Shown: positions 45,550-55,604 of the stretch, in pieces | How the letters are laid out: each line of letters starts with the position of its first letter | Position numbering within the stretch: position 1 is the first letter of the stretch | Assembly (NCBI GenBank): GCA_001792895.1 | Contig: MARA01000027.1 | Span: 372,001-436,000, forward strand | Source of the DNA: Lentinus brumalis | Lineage: Eukaryota > Basidiomycota > Agaricomycetes > Polyporales > Polyporaceae | Direction of reading: 5' to 3' | DNA: 64,000 nt | Notes under the pieces: model-generated | The model's database searches: none | Seen by the model: only the letters and a program-made list of their open reading frames with translations | What the model was told of the DNA's origin: nothing | Program-made: the position numbers and the translations under genes

Positions 45550-47710
45550 GGGATGCTGCAAGGGTGCGCTCCGACCTGTGGCACATTCGACTCCGGGAGG
45601 TTGGGATTCCATGCCGTAATGATACGATCCCAGTAGGTGACAAACTCTTGCATACGCGTTTGTTGATCGTCCGAGATGACCGCGTTCTCGTCCTTCAGCA
45701 CGTCCCAGTTGATGGCGGCAATATCGGGTGCGTCACGGAGCCAAACAAAGCCGTGAATGTGCCCGCTTCCACGATCCTGCCATTCGTAGCGGTACCAGAA
45801 GTCACGGACACCAAGAAGCGGGAAAAGAAAATGCTTGAGATAGAGTTGAACCCGGTGATCAAGGTACGTTGCAACAAGGTTGGGATTACGGTTGAGTGCA
45901 AGGCGGTGTTGTCGCCGTTGGGCATTTGCATCGTCTGGAGGGACGTGGACTTCGCGAGGCAGATGGCGATGGAGATCAGGCCATTGCAGGTCCGCCGCGG
46001 TCAGCGTAAAGAAGGCATGGGGTGAGCCCTTCAGACGGATCATGTCAATCAGTTCAGCACGGCGGGCCAGCCAGTATGCCCGAGTTCCTCGGAGCTGAGC
46101 ACCATATCTGATCATGCGATTTGCCAGTGCTTCGTCGCCCTCCTGTAGCATGGCTTTGATGTCTTCTGCCGTCAGACAGGCAGCGTCATGTTGCTGACGC
46201 ACGAAAATACGCGCTTGATCCCGCGTGCGGTGACGCTGCAAGGTGTTGAAAGCGAACCATGGGAACCGCGGATGGCGCGCAAAGCGACTGTCCCGGAATC
46301 GAAGAAGGTGAGCGAAGTACTCGCCCATTTGCACCTTACGCAAACGTGGCTGATGAAAATCTCCTGCGCCGTCTGGGAAAAGCGTCGGGAATGCCTTGAC
46401 AATATAGCCGGGTGTACGTTCATCTATTGGGGTACCCTCAATGTGTGGTGCCGGGATCTGCATATTGTAGTGAGTTGCAGCATGTTTAACAAGTGTCAAT
46501 GCACTCACAATGTTATCTGGTAACTGCTCTGCAGCATGACCTTCTCCCGTACCAACAGCCCGTTCTGCTCCTGCACGAATGGCGGCTATCTCGGTAGGCT
46601 GGGAGCTACCAAGGTTCAGGACCCCACTGACATCCCGTTCACCGTCTGCAGACCCGGCACCTTCGCCGTCCACTTCCTGCGGTGCTGCGTCCATCAGTAC
46701 TTCGCCATATTTCTTAGCTGTCTTGCGCTGTCTTACACTGTCTTACCTGTCTTAGGAAGCGCTCAAACCGCCGCCGTTCTGTCCACAATTTGGCGCATAC
46801 CTGCGCATAGGCGCAACAAACCGCTGTGCAAAATTCCAGCCCATATGGATGAGATGCAATGGAGGGCGAGGACAAGTTCAGGTCAGCCACAATCGACCTA
46901 AGACGGTGGCTGTGTACCCAAAAGGAGGCATGGCCATTCGCTTTCGCGTTTGCCCAGTCCACATCGGATCATCGTCAAACTTGACACATAGATTCGTTAC
47001 CTGCGTGTGTACATTCATACCAAGTTTCAGCTCGAATGAACTGCCGGCAGTGGAGATATAGACAGGCGCCCAAATCGACTAAGACAGCTAAGACAGCTAA
47101 GAAATTCGGGCAAGTACTGATGTCGGATGGTCCTGCCGCTTCTGGAGCCCCAGTGTCTTGACGGCCAACGCGACATGTCGGGAGCCTGTGCGCCACAGAG
47201 CCGTCTTCCGGAAGCTGCTCAAGCAGTGTATTGTCTTGGACGACGTGCGCATAGTTTGGATCATGGGCTATCTTGTATTCAAGAGCAGCCTTGACGAATG
47301 CTCGACGCACCACAAAGTCGACATGGTTGGACAAGTCGTCGTTGTCCCGGCGAATTATGATGGTATCAATGTTCTCTGGCAGCCTTGGTAAGCGCGATGC
47401 AACAATAGTGATGTCCTGAGGGAAATTGACGATGTGGTCCTTGTAGCGCATCTGACCTCCCTTAGTGTACCGGACGGACATCATTGGTTGCACAAGGGAG
47501 ATCAGCATCTCCTCCATCTCCGTGAGGGCGGCTAGACAAGGCGGAGATGCCGAGGCTGTCAAAAGGATCGGTGAGTATGTTGCGTGTGATCCATGGGATA
47601 ACCACTCACCGGGATTTATGTTATTTTCTTTCGCGAACTTCCGCACAGGATCACCTCGGTCAGATCGGCACCGGCTACACATGCCGCTGCGGATGTCGAG
47701 ATTGAAGTCT
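45550..47710 (-). pseudogene. Helitron Rep-helicase, central part with HUH motif
   Basis: Middle piece of the Helitron replicase, between the LTR insertion (ending at 47711) and the KDZ insertion. It begins FNLDIRSGMCSRCRSD and reads the conserved Helitron N-terminal region: LTEMEEMLISLVQPMMSVRY, GGQMRYKDHIVNFPQD and LPRLPENIDTIIIRRD. After the 431-base insert (46692-47122) it continues FPTLFPDGAGDF, FFTLTAADLQWPDL and the catalytic HUH motif in DRGSGHIHGFVW, then HPCSIPYS where the KDZ element cuts. In the interrupted state a stop follows two codons later inside the KDZ terminus. Function if restored: the nicking half of rolling-circle transposition. Confidence 0.88.
46692..47122. mobile_element. 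431-base TIR insert (MITE or intron-like) in the Helitron gene
   Basis: Bounded by CATCAGTACTT and its reverse complement, with further inverted similarity through TTTCTTAGCTGTCTT and tandem GCTGTCTTA copies. A possible 2-base TC duplication flanks it. Removing insert plus TC keeps the Helitron frame; so does splicing it with a GT inside one repeat and an AG inside the other. Confidence 0.7.
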
Positions 47711-47911
47711 TGTTGAAAGTGGTAACCCCAGGACCGGTCGCACGGAGGCGCGGTCCGCTGGACTCCGGTCCTGTACAGCTCGGACAAGGCCGAGAACCTT
47801 ATTTCGATAGCGTCTACTCAATGTGCTCGTATGTAGTGTGAATCTCCAAGTTGTTGTATCCCGCTCGCCTCGCTCGTCGTCGCCCCCGCTCGCGCTCGCC
47901 TGTTTTCAACA
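47711..47911 (+). repeat. Left LTR, 201 bases
   Basis: Identical to 48963-49163 except T instead of C in CGCGGTCCGC(T/C)GGACTCC. Confidence 0.92.
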
Positions 47912-48093
47912 GGTTATGAGCCCTGCATAACGCTCGCTCTGTCTCGTTCGCTACTCGCACTCAACCGCTCGCAAACGATCGGAAGCCTCCCGAGCCACCG
48001 CAGTCCGACTACGCGCTACTCGACATCTAGCCGCCTGTCCCTACCCGTCCCCCATTCCTCCTTCACCCGTCTATCTGCCCCCCTTCCTCCAAC

Positions 48094-48936
48094 ATGGACG
48101 AAAAGCCTAGCGCCAGCGAACACCGCGTCATGCGGCTGGTCGAAGGCAACTACGAGATCTGGCGCATCCAGATGACCGCCGTCCTCACCGCGCTCGACCT
48201 CTACGACGTCGTCCGGCCCGTATCCGAGGTGCCGACCGAGGAGCTCTTCCCGAAGGGTCCGAAGGGCGTACAGGTGCTGCAGAAGAAGCGGGAGTTAGCA
48301 AGGTCGAAGATAATCCTCGCGATCGACCCCTCCCAAGTCCCTTTCGTCATGGGCATGGAAAACCCTCGCGAAATGTGGGAAGGACTCGAACAGGTACATC
48401 GTTCCTCCTCCGTCAACTCCGCTCTCTCCCTCCGTCGCTCGTTCCTTCGCATGGTCAAGACCGAGGGCGAGTCCGCCATCAGCTGGATCGGCCGTGTCCG
48501 CTCTCGAGCCCTCGAGCTCTCCCACACCCCCTGCCCTGCCACGGTCGTCGACACGATCCTCGTCATCACTGAGGGTCTTCCCCCGCAGTATGCCCCCGTC
48601 CTCACTCAGCTCGAATCACTCCCGTTCGATTCGCTCACAATCAAGGACGTCACGACTCGGATCACCGGCTTCGAGGCCCAGCTTGCGCGCGCCCAGTCCA
48701 GCGTCATGGACACCTCGGGGCTCAGTGCGTTCATCGCTCGCTCGGAGGTCACCTGCCACCAGTGCGGCGGTGCCGGCCACTACATCCGTGAGTGCCCTAC
48801 TCCGAAGTCATTTGCCAAGCCGAAGAAGACTCGCGGAGACGATGGAGATGTAGGCGATAGGTCGGAGGGGCGTATTCATGCGCGCACTGCCAGGGTCGAC
48901 TCTGGCGGTGGCCCTGAGGTTATACGTCTTTTTTAG
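48094..48936 (+). CDS. Copia-type Gag polyprotein
   Basis: Intronless 280-residue Gag. The N-terminal half has the gag-domain pattern (NYEIWRIQMTAVLTALDLYD), MWEGLEQVHRSSSVNSALSL and ISWIGRVRSRALEL. A CCHC zinc knuckle, CHQCGGAGHYIRECP, lies near residues 228-242. It ends with a short basic and acidic tail and a stop before the right LTR. It would form the particle shell and bind element RNA. The frame is intact, so it could support trans-mobilisation if a related complete element provides the enzymes. Confidence 0.9.
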   Translation: MDEKPSASEHRVMRLVEGNYEIWRIQMTAVLTALDLYDVVRPVSEVPTEELFPKGPKGVQVLQKKRELARSKIILAIDPSQVPFVMGMENPREMWEGLEQVHRSSSVNSALSLRRSFLRMVKTEGESAISWIGRVRSRALELSHTPCPATVVDTILVITEGLPPQYAPVLTQLESLPFDSLTIKDVTTRITGFEAQLARAQSSVMDTSGLSAFIARSEVTCHQCGGAGHYIRECPTPKSFAKPKKTRGDDGDVGDRSEGRIHARTARVDSGGGPEVIRLF

Positions 48937-48962
48937 CGACATGGTCCTGGTCTTAAGGGGTG

Positions 48963-49163
48963 TGTTGAAAGTGGTAACCCCAGGACCGGTCGCACGGAGG
49001 CGCGGTCCGCCGGACTCCGGTCCTGTACAGCTCGGACAAGGCCGAGAACCTTATTTCGATAGCGTCTACTCAATGTGCTCGTATGTAGTGTGAATCTCCA
49101 AGTTGTTGTATCCCGCTCGCCTCGCTCGTCGTCGCCCCCGCTCGCGCTCGCCTGTTTTCAACA
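48963..49163 (+). repeat. Right LTR, 201 bases
   Basis: One mismatch to the left LTR. Preceded by a purine-rich run and followed by the target copy AGTCT. Confidence 0.92.
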
Positions 49164-49168
49164 AGTCT

Positions 49169-50576
49169 TTCTCACAGCATTCTTCGCAGACCTCCAGTCG
49201 TAGCGCTTCGAGCTTTGACTGAAAGTTTGTGAAGAGGCTGCTCTCAGACTGGCCGAGCACGTTCTCCTCCGGTACGTCAATATTCATCCACTCGATGCCG
49301 TCATCCAGAAGCTCAAACTCGTCCCTCTCGACGGTCTGCACACCATCGGGCTCTCCTTCCATGTCATCCGGTTGGTCCTCCCCTTGCTCGCCATCGTCCG
49401 CAGCCTGTTGAGGATGCTGTGCATGGTACCTTGCACGCTGACGAGCACGGCACGGGTTACATGTGGCACGAAGGATCCCGGAGCCGTCGCGACAGTCGTC
49501 ATCGGATACCTGCTTCTTGCAAGCACCACACCACCGAAGTCCAGCGTCAGTGGCGCGTTGGCGTTGGCGCAAACCACGCTGCACTTGCTGGGTACGGCAT
49601 CGGTCACAGCTCTTGAATAGAGCATTTGGGGTGTTCTCGTCGACCACCGATGGCTAGTGACTTGCAAGTCCCGGCTCGGCCTGAAGCCCGGGGCTTTGGC
49701 CCGGCTTCAGACGGCCGGGGCTTGGTCGAACCTCAAGCCGGGCCCCCAGGACGGCTCAGGCCAAGCCCGGGGCTTGGCCCGGCCTGAGCCGCGGCTTCTG
49801 TTGAGTGAGAACTCACCTCAGAAACTGTGAACTGGGGAGCTTCGGAGGGTTCTATAGATGGTTATACAGGTATTCTGAGGTGAAACGTATGTTACTCGCC
49901 GTGCGCAGGAGCCCTAGGATGATATGAGCAATCAGACATATGAGTCTGAGTGAAAGGGCAAGTCCTGTGACCCGTTGAGAGCCGCGAGGAGCAGCGTAAC
50001 TGGAAGATATAAGTGGTTAGTCCGTGAATGCTGGGTATTCTATCGCTTCTGACGCACCTTGACAGCCAAAGTAAGACCTGCATGGCATGGATGAGCAGCG
50101 CGTTTAAGCCCCGGCCTGACGGCTCGGCTCGGGCTTCACATATCCTTGAGCCGAGCCGTCAGGCCGTCCAAAGCCCTATCCAAAGCCCGGCTCGTCCCGG
50201 CCTGCACGAGGGCTCGGCCTCACGGCTTGATGGCCTGAGGCCGGGACTTGCAAGTCACTACCGATGGCCGCTTGAAATGCTTTCGACGCTTGACTTTGCG
50301 GCACCGGTAGCAGCGTTCACGGAGGCGACAGCGGGAGCAGCGAGAGTGAGCAGGGCGACCATGGCCTGCACTGAACACCGACGGTGGATAGAGTCCGTTG
50401 CACAGCGTGCAGCGGATGGTTGCGGCAGGAAGTCTGATGGTGAGTGGCCGCTGCCTAGAACACTCTACGCACATATTTCGCTGAGCATCCCAGTTTCTCC
50501 GGGTGGCAGGGATGTCATTCTCACAGCGTGAGCAGTAGTGGAAGGCATGGTTGAGGGTGCTGAGGACGGGTGGCAT
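49169..50576 (-). pseudogene. Helitron Rep-helicase, N-terminal Cys-rich part
   Basis: First piece of the Helitron replicase. The start MPPVLSTLNHAFHYCSRCEN (50576) leads to serial zinc-type pairs (CVECSRQ, CTLCNGLY, CSRCRLRERCYRCRK) up to FKRPS, where the hAT MITE (49655-50260) intervenes. It resumes DENTPNALFKSCDRCRTQQV with CGACKKQ and CNPCRARQRARYH, an acidic stretch (GEQGEDQPDDMEGEPDG), and CEECCEKD, where the LTR element cuts at 49168. A zinc-rich N-terminus is usual for Helitron replicases. The frame across the MITE is conserved once one copy of the 8-base target is dropped. Confidence 0.8.
49655..50260. mobile_element. hAT-type MITE in the Helitron gene
   Basis: 606 bases, ends TAGTGACTTGCAAGTCCCGG in inverted orientation, flanked by the 8-base duplication CCGATGGC (49647-49654 and 50261-50268). 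The interior is built of CGGCTTGAGGCC-like inverted repeats around each end. No coding capacity. Shares the TAGTG terminus with the MITE at 44733 but not the rest. Confidence 0.9.
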
Positions 50577-51212
50577 GGTGGTAGGGGCAGGTCCGAGCGC
50601 AAAGTGAAGCAGAGAAAGGAGATCATGGAGATGTGTATGTCATTTGCATGTTTGAGCTCAGGTCAAAGCGTGCGTGACAGGTGTCACGGTTGAAGTGGTT
50701 TCAAGGTCGCTCTGAGCGCTTGAGGAATGTGGAGGACCACTGTGCCAGATCTCAGCGAAATGTGGACGTATTGAGTTCAAACTTTCCACAGTTGTGCACA
50801 ATAGATACAGACGGCCAACGACTAAGTTACAGGGTGGTACCGTAGACGTACGTGGCTGGAGTAGAGTAAGATTGCAGAGCCCGTCCATATATGGTGTGTG
50901 TCTAAGAATTTGTCCTTGTTTGGTCCGGAAAGTGCTTGCGCGACGCCCTAGTCAATGTATGCTCGCTTCGCTCGCAATGACTGACGGAACATGAGGTAGC
51001 CGCCATATAGGCGATAAACTGAAATCATGACCTGGAAACGCCACTGACATGGCCAACCTTCAGCATGCGAAGTGACAAAATGAAGCATGGCACTCACGTT
51101 CTTCTAGGAGCTCACGGTCCCGGGACATTGACTTCCACATCTATGGCTGACAAACATGGAACTGCAATGGCCGACGTTGAGACTGCGAAACCAAAAGGTA
51201 ACCGGACGATAC
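50577..51212. other. Probable Helitron 5' region, then intergenic
   Basis: Should hold the Helitron promoter and its TC 5' terminus, which I could not place. No gene is recognised before the BTB gene. Confidence 0.4.
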
Positions 51213-52302
51213 TCACTTGCTGCAAAGACGCCATCGGGGACTCGGAGGCGAACCCCACCCCTCGACGGTGATTCCGACGAGCGCGGGGAGCTCATCAAAG
51301 ATGCGCTTCTGCTGCGCCATGTCCTCCGCCAAGACCGCTTGCTTGCACGACTCGCAGATGCCGGGAATACGAGCAGACATATACGCGGCGAACGAGTCCC
51401 ATACATTCGGCGTGTACAGTCCGTGGACGGCACCGTCTGTGAGGTCAAAGTAGAGGCGATCGAAATACGCGTTGTCGGCATCTTGCGCAGTGCATCGCCG
51501 GCGGACCCTGGGCTCGAACAGTTGCTGGAATGCGCGCACGCGCGCTCCGATGAGCCTGTCCTTGGCTTGGAAGCAGAGCCCGATGTCATACGGGGTGAGG
51601 TGCTCTTCAGTGAGGTCTGGTCGTTTATAGCCGTTCACGATCTCCGAGCCAAGGTTGCAGCACTCGGCAATCGCCATAGGAAGAAGGCTGGGTGCTTCAA
51701 TGAGGCGGGCTAGGTTCACCACAGATATGGCCCTCGCGGGGTCCCTCGGCTCCGTGCTGTTGCGATCCTTGAATAGCGTGTAGGTGTCTGGATAGAAGTT
51801 CCGCAGCGACCGCAGGGACTTCTCGAGGAGCTCGTCCATCTGGTACTTGTGGGCCATACGCAGGTAGGCGCACGCCTGATCGAAGGAAGTGTCGATGATG
51901 CCGCTCAAACTGAGCAGCAACCGGTCAGCAAGCTGAGCCAACAATGAGTCGATTGGAGATGTACCGGAGATGCCTTGTGGGCATTAGCACGCGTAGCAAG
52001 CAGTCGACGTCGTATGCAGAATCGTGCAGCGTTACAGTTATCGTACCGGAAGCTGTCTGCGGTTGGGGAAGTTCCGAGTCAAGCATGTCCTTGAAAACAG
52101 GAGAATGCTGAACCAAAGGCCCCTTGTAGACCCTGAAGATGGTGTTTTGAGCCCGCAATATTATCGTCCCATCCGCGAAGCACAATCGGGGGTGGATGAA
52201 TGTAGACGTTGCTTCCCGGTGATGCCTCACCCGACTCCAGAAGGAAGCACGGACACTCCCTTCGCTGGCGCTGTCAGCGGACTCCTGAGCTGTCCCGGAC
52301 AT
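51213..52302 (-). CDS. BTB/POZ-domain protein (intact copy)
   Basis: Two exons joined by a 55-base intron (donor GTACAT, acceptor CTCAG, about 51915-51969). The BTB domain reads DGTIILRAQNTIFRVYKGPL, VQHSPVFKDML and LLRVLMPTRHLR, and then IDTSFDQACAYLRMAHKYQM after the splice. The C-terminal part contains DPARAISVVNLARLIEAPSL and, near the end, SARIPGICESCKQAVLAEDM. The start at 52302 (MSGTAQESADSASEGS) matches the pseudogene paralogue's MSES start. BTB proteins dimerise and often act as adaptors, for example for cullin-3 ligases; large families of this type occur in mushroom fungi with unknown targets. Frame intact. Confidence 0.82.
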
Positions 52303-52904
52303 GACAATATGGTTGGCGGCGGACGACGACGGAGAACGAAGAATCGGAGGTGACCGAGTGAGTTTGGATGTCGGAAAGTTTAGTGATGGCTTCAGTCTTC
52401 AGATGAGCGTACGGGCCCGGTGCGGCAGCACCCCAAGCGCCACGTGGGGAAAATGGCGATGGGATGAAGGCATACAAGTCGGCGCGTTGTCTCCCGACTC
52501 TCCACTGCCCACCAGGACGAGGCGAAGTGCGCACCGGCAGCACAATACAGCGGTATCCCACATATGATTCTCCTCCACTGAGTGACGAGCCCGCATGTTT
52601 ACTACTTGCACATTTATGTAAGTTCGTCGTTGCGGGCTTATTACAAGCTTGCGAAACATACGGACGAGAGGGCAGAAGAGTAGAAAGGGTCAGGAAAGGA
52701 GTGATTGACAACTGTGGAGACGACAACCAGCGAACGTCCCCGACTAGCCTCTTCCCGTCAGTATCATCGTCGTCGATGTCGCATTGAGCCGAAGTGCGCG
52801 AGGAGTTGTTCCATGCCTGCGCACATGAACCTACACCGAGCGCAGTACCGCAGCGGGTGTCTCATCAGGCGATGTTCGTCCAAGCCAATCTCGTTATCTA
52901 GGAC
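52303..52904. other. Intergenic, no gene recognised
   Basis: Short motif-free frames only, between the BTB gene and the 3' end of the zinc-finger gene. Confidence 0.45.
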
Positions 52905-54372
52905 CTAGTGGTGCCAATTCGCTGTCAGAGGCATGCTGGAGTGACCCGGAGCACAACTCGCCTTGTTGCAGATATCGCAATAGTAGTGACTGGACTTGCG
53001 GTGCGCTTGCAAGGCAGCCAGGTCCGGGTAATGCGCGACGCATTTCCGGCAGTAGTCGTGGCGCGTACTCTGCGCAAAATGTTCCTGCAGATCCTTCCCG
53101 CTGTAGAACATCTGGAGATGCGGACGGAAGATCAGCAAAGTAGACACTGCATAGCAATGTCCATCAAGTTGCTCACCTTCCGGCAAGTGGTGCACCAGTG
53201 GTGCCTAGGTGCGGTACGGTAATGGTCGTCCAGTGCGACCTGCGAGAGAAGGTGCGTGTTACAATATTGGCAATACGAGTGCTGAGGGCTCTGAACGAAA
53301 TGCTCCTTGAGGGCTCGCGTGCTCATGAACATCTGTCGCACGGTCATTTGCACCTCGGCTAGACCGGATGCGGGTACACAGGTACATACCTGCTGGCACT
53401 TGTCGCACCAATAGTGCTGCGACGACGTGAAATAGTGGTCGCGCACACCAGTACCCATAGGCAAGTGCGTGTCGCAATATTGACAGTACGAGTGACGTTC
53501 GCTTTGCACGTAGTGCTCTTTCAGGGCTACCGCGCTGCCGAACATCTTGGACGAGGCTGATCAGTACATAAACATGGCATGTAAGGACAACGAACGTCTT
53601 ACTTTGTGACAGCGTTCGCACCAAAAGTGCTGAGGCGCGGTGCGGTAATGGTCACACAGATCGTCGTCGTCGGGGAAGTGTCTGTCGCAGTACTGGCAGT
53701 AGTCATGGTTCGGGCTCTGGACGTAGTGCTCCTTGAGAGCTGCGTCGGTTTTGAACATCTATTGGTAACGAAAATCGCTAGTCAGTATAGGAGAGCAACA
53801 CTCACTAGCAGACGAACGCGTACTTACCTGTTCGCACCTGGTGCAGTAGTCGTGCTCTGGGGTGGTGCGGTAGTGGTCATACCAGGCGGCAGCACCCGGT
53901 AAGTCCGTGTCGCAGTACTTGCAGTACCACAGATGGCGGTCGCCCTGCACGAAGTGCTCCTTCAGGGCTGATGCGCTAGGGAACGTCTGCAGCAATGTGA
54001 ATCAGTGACCGAGTACCCGTCATCATGCCTAAACTAAACCTTCTGGCAGCTCTCACACCAGAAATGCCGAGGAGCGTTGCGGTAATGATCGTGCAGAGCG
54101 ACCTGCGTGCGGAAGTGTCCGTTGCAGTACTGGCAATAGGGATGGCTGGGGCTCTGCACGTAATGCTCCTTCAGCCCCGCAGCGGTGGTGAAGTCGAGGT
54201 TGCAGGCGCGGCAGACGTGGTGTCGTCCCGACCTCCGAAGGTGCTCCCTGTAAGCGAACTCGCTCTCGAAGTTCACGCAGCAAGGATGGCACGGCCACAC
54301 GGGAGGAGGCACCACGTAGCCTGTCGAGTAGGTTCCATGTGCAGGCGACCACTGCGGCGGGGGTGGCTGCAT
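52905..54372 (-). CDS. Modular C2H2 zinc-finger protein (copy 2)
   Basis: Starts MQPPPPQWSPAHGTYSTG (54372), then a finger pair CHPCCVNFESEFAYREHLRR and CRACNLDFTTAAGLKEH. Five further exons each encode one unit of about 50 residues with the pattern M(F/L)..(S)..ALKEH(Y/F)VQS..H.YCQYC..HL.....L.DHYRTAP.H.WC..C.KV, directly followed by the GT donor. The last unit ends CNKASCAPGHSSMPLTANWH and a stop at 52905. Each unit supplies two Cys pairs with His spacers, so each probably binds zinc. The single-exon unit design and the ALKEHYVQSP signature are shared with the gene at 6640-7995. Target unknown. Confidence 0.78.
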
Positions 54373-54832
54373 GGTGATGATGAAGTGTGTTCAAAGTTCA
54401 GAGCACGACGCCCGCTGCTGAGCTGGCAAGTTGAAAGCGGATCGCGGGCATTGCCTGCCGAGAGTAGCCGGTGTCCATTGTGACGGTCAATACCGACGAT
54501 GTCCGCCAACATCGGATTGCCTGTCAATTCCAGAGGATTAACAGAGGGGACCTACAGACGTCCGCCTTGTGTGATTGGAATCTTAGACGTTTCTCGGTGG
54601 AAAGCTGAGGGAGAGTGAATTGCCAGGCAGGGTACTAATACATACATCGTTTTATCATGTTCAATGAACGGAGTCCGAGTAATGATTGGTTGTTTCGTCG
54701 CAGGTCATGACTTGGATATCGAGAGTTTGTCCTCCGTATCGGCGCTGCCCTGCGCCTTCTCCTGGTTAGCTAACCGGACTCTGCACACACATCGTCAGCA
54801 TCGCGCAATTCACACACGTCCAGTACGGAGAC
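54373..54832. other. Intergenic, no gene recognised
   Basis: Upstream region of the zinc-finger gene and downstream region of the next gene. Confidence 0.45.
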
Positions 54833-55128
54833 TCACTTATTACGCGCCACGAGCAGCTTCAGCACACGCTCTCTCTCGATCGGAACCATATTCTCCCAGT
54901 TCGCGATGCGCGAAAGCGTCTGTATTCCGGTGTCAGCGCCCCTCCCCCATACTCCCGCTCGATATAACTCAGACTCACCCCATCGCTATTCACGACGACC
55001 GGGCCAAGCTTGTCGAACTTGAACGTCTGCGATCCGTTCACGGTGATCTGTTCCGCCTCTCCTTCCGGCGGCGGCGGTGGAAGCGCAAGAGGCGCAGTAT
55101 ACTCCGGTTCCTGAGTCTGAGAGCTCAT
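54833..55128 (-). CDS. Small conserved fungal protein with TLSRIANW motif
   Basis: Two exons, about 78 residues, missed as a whole by simple ORF scanning. Exon 1 (MSSQTQEPEYTAPLALPPPP at 55128) reads VNGSQTFKFDKLGPVVVNSD and ends at a GTGAGT donor after GAT GGG. Exon 2 reads TLSRIANWENMVPIERERVL and ends KLLVARNK with the stop at 54833. The LGP.V.N.DGTLSRI.NW...T..E...T.+.L..RN pattern recurs in many small fungal proteins; I recall it as common but uncharacterised. The clean splice and motif make the gene secure. Confidence 0.8.
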
Positions 55129-55604
55129 CGAGTCCGTGGGTGCGGGTATGCGGGTTATTCTAAGACCAAAAGTCGGACAGATATCAAGGTGAACGAAGTT
55201 GAGGAGGAGCACGTCGTCCTCATCTTGTTATATCTGCGGTCGGAGCAGCGAAAGGGGAGGAAGCGCTCGACCGTTCGCGAGGCTTCCAGGTCTACGGTAC
55301 ATCGGCCCGAGTATCAGGCGCCTGTTGGATAAGTACTACTAACTACCAGGACTTATCAGTCCGTGTTACTTACGTACTTATGCACGCCTAATTACTCGTT
55401 CAAGTCGCGCTGAGCGAGAGATAGTTGCATAGAATGCCATGCTGCGAGGGGCAAATTAGGATGGTGAAGGGCATACAGGACTGGTACATCTCTTTCCGTA
55501 TCATCATATGGGAAGCTCCTCGGGCTACCCGCTCGCGACGCAACAACACGGTCCTCTGACTGCCGCAACTCTACGACCCGTCGGGGCTGCCTGTGTAGGC
55601 GGTC
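55129..55604. other. Intergenic, no gene recognised
   Basis: Nothing recognisable on either strand. Confidence 0.45.

Larger units (their letters stand above)
47711..49163 (+). mobile_element. Non-autonomous Copia-type LTR retroelement (gag only)
   Basis: Two 201-base LTRs (47711-47911 and 48963-49163) starting TGTTGAAAG and ending TTTTCAACA, differing at one base. Flanked by the 5-base target duplication AGTCT (47706-47710 and 49164-49168). Directly after the left LTR is GGTTATGAGCCC, a plausible primer-binding site, and AAGGGGTG before the right LTR is a plausible polypurine tract. Only gag is present; reverse transcriptase, integrase and RNase H are missing. Inserted in the Helitron replicase gene. 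Confidence 0.92.
20165..50576 (-). mobile_element. Helitron, autonomous type, split by four insertions
   Basis: Transcribed on the minus strand. The proposed 3' terminus is CTAG at 20165-20168, followed on the minus strand by T, with a hairpin just inside. The 5' terminus lies beyond 50576 and could not be placed. Its one large gene is broken by a hAT MITE (49655-50260), an LTR element (47711-49163), a TIR insert (46692-47122) and a KDZ element (23166-45542). Each has a target-site duplication, although the one of the TIR insert is only 2 bases. Counting only Helitron bases and one target copy, the pre-KDZ part is 2,529 bases and the post-KDZ exons 2,787 bases, both multiples of three and open throughout. 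Confidence 0.85.

Noticed and set aside
48963..49163. Right LTR frame as part of the Helitron N-terminal protein
   Set aside because: The frame runs on for some 30 codons into the LTR by chance; the target duplication AGTCT marks the true junction.
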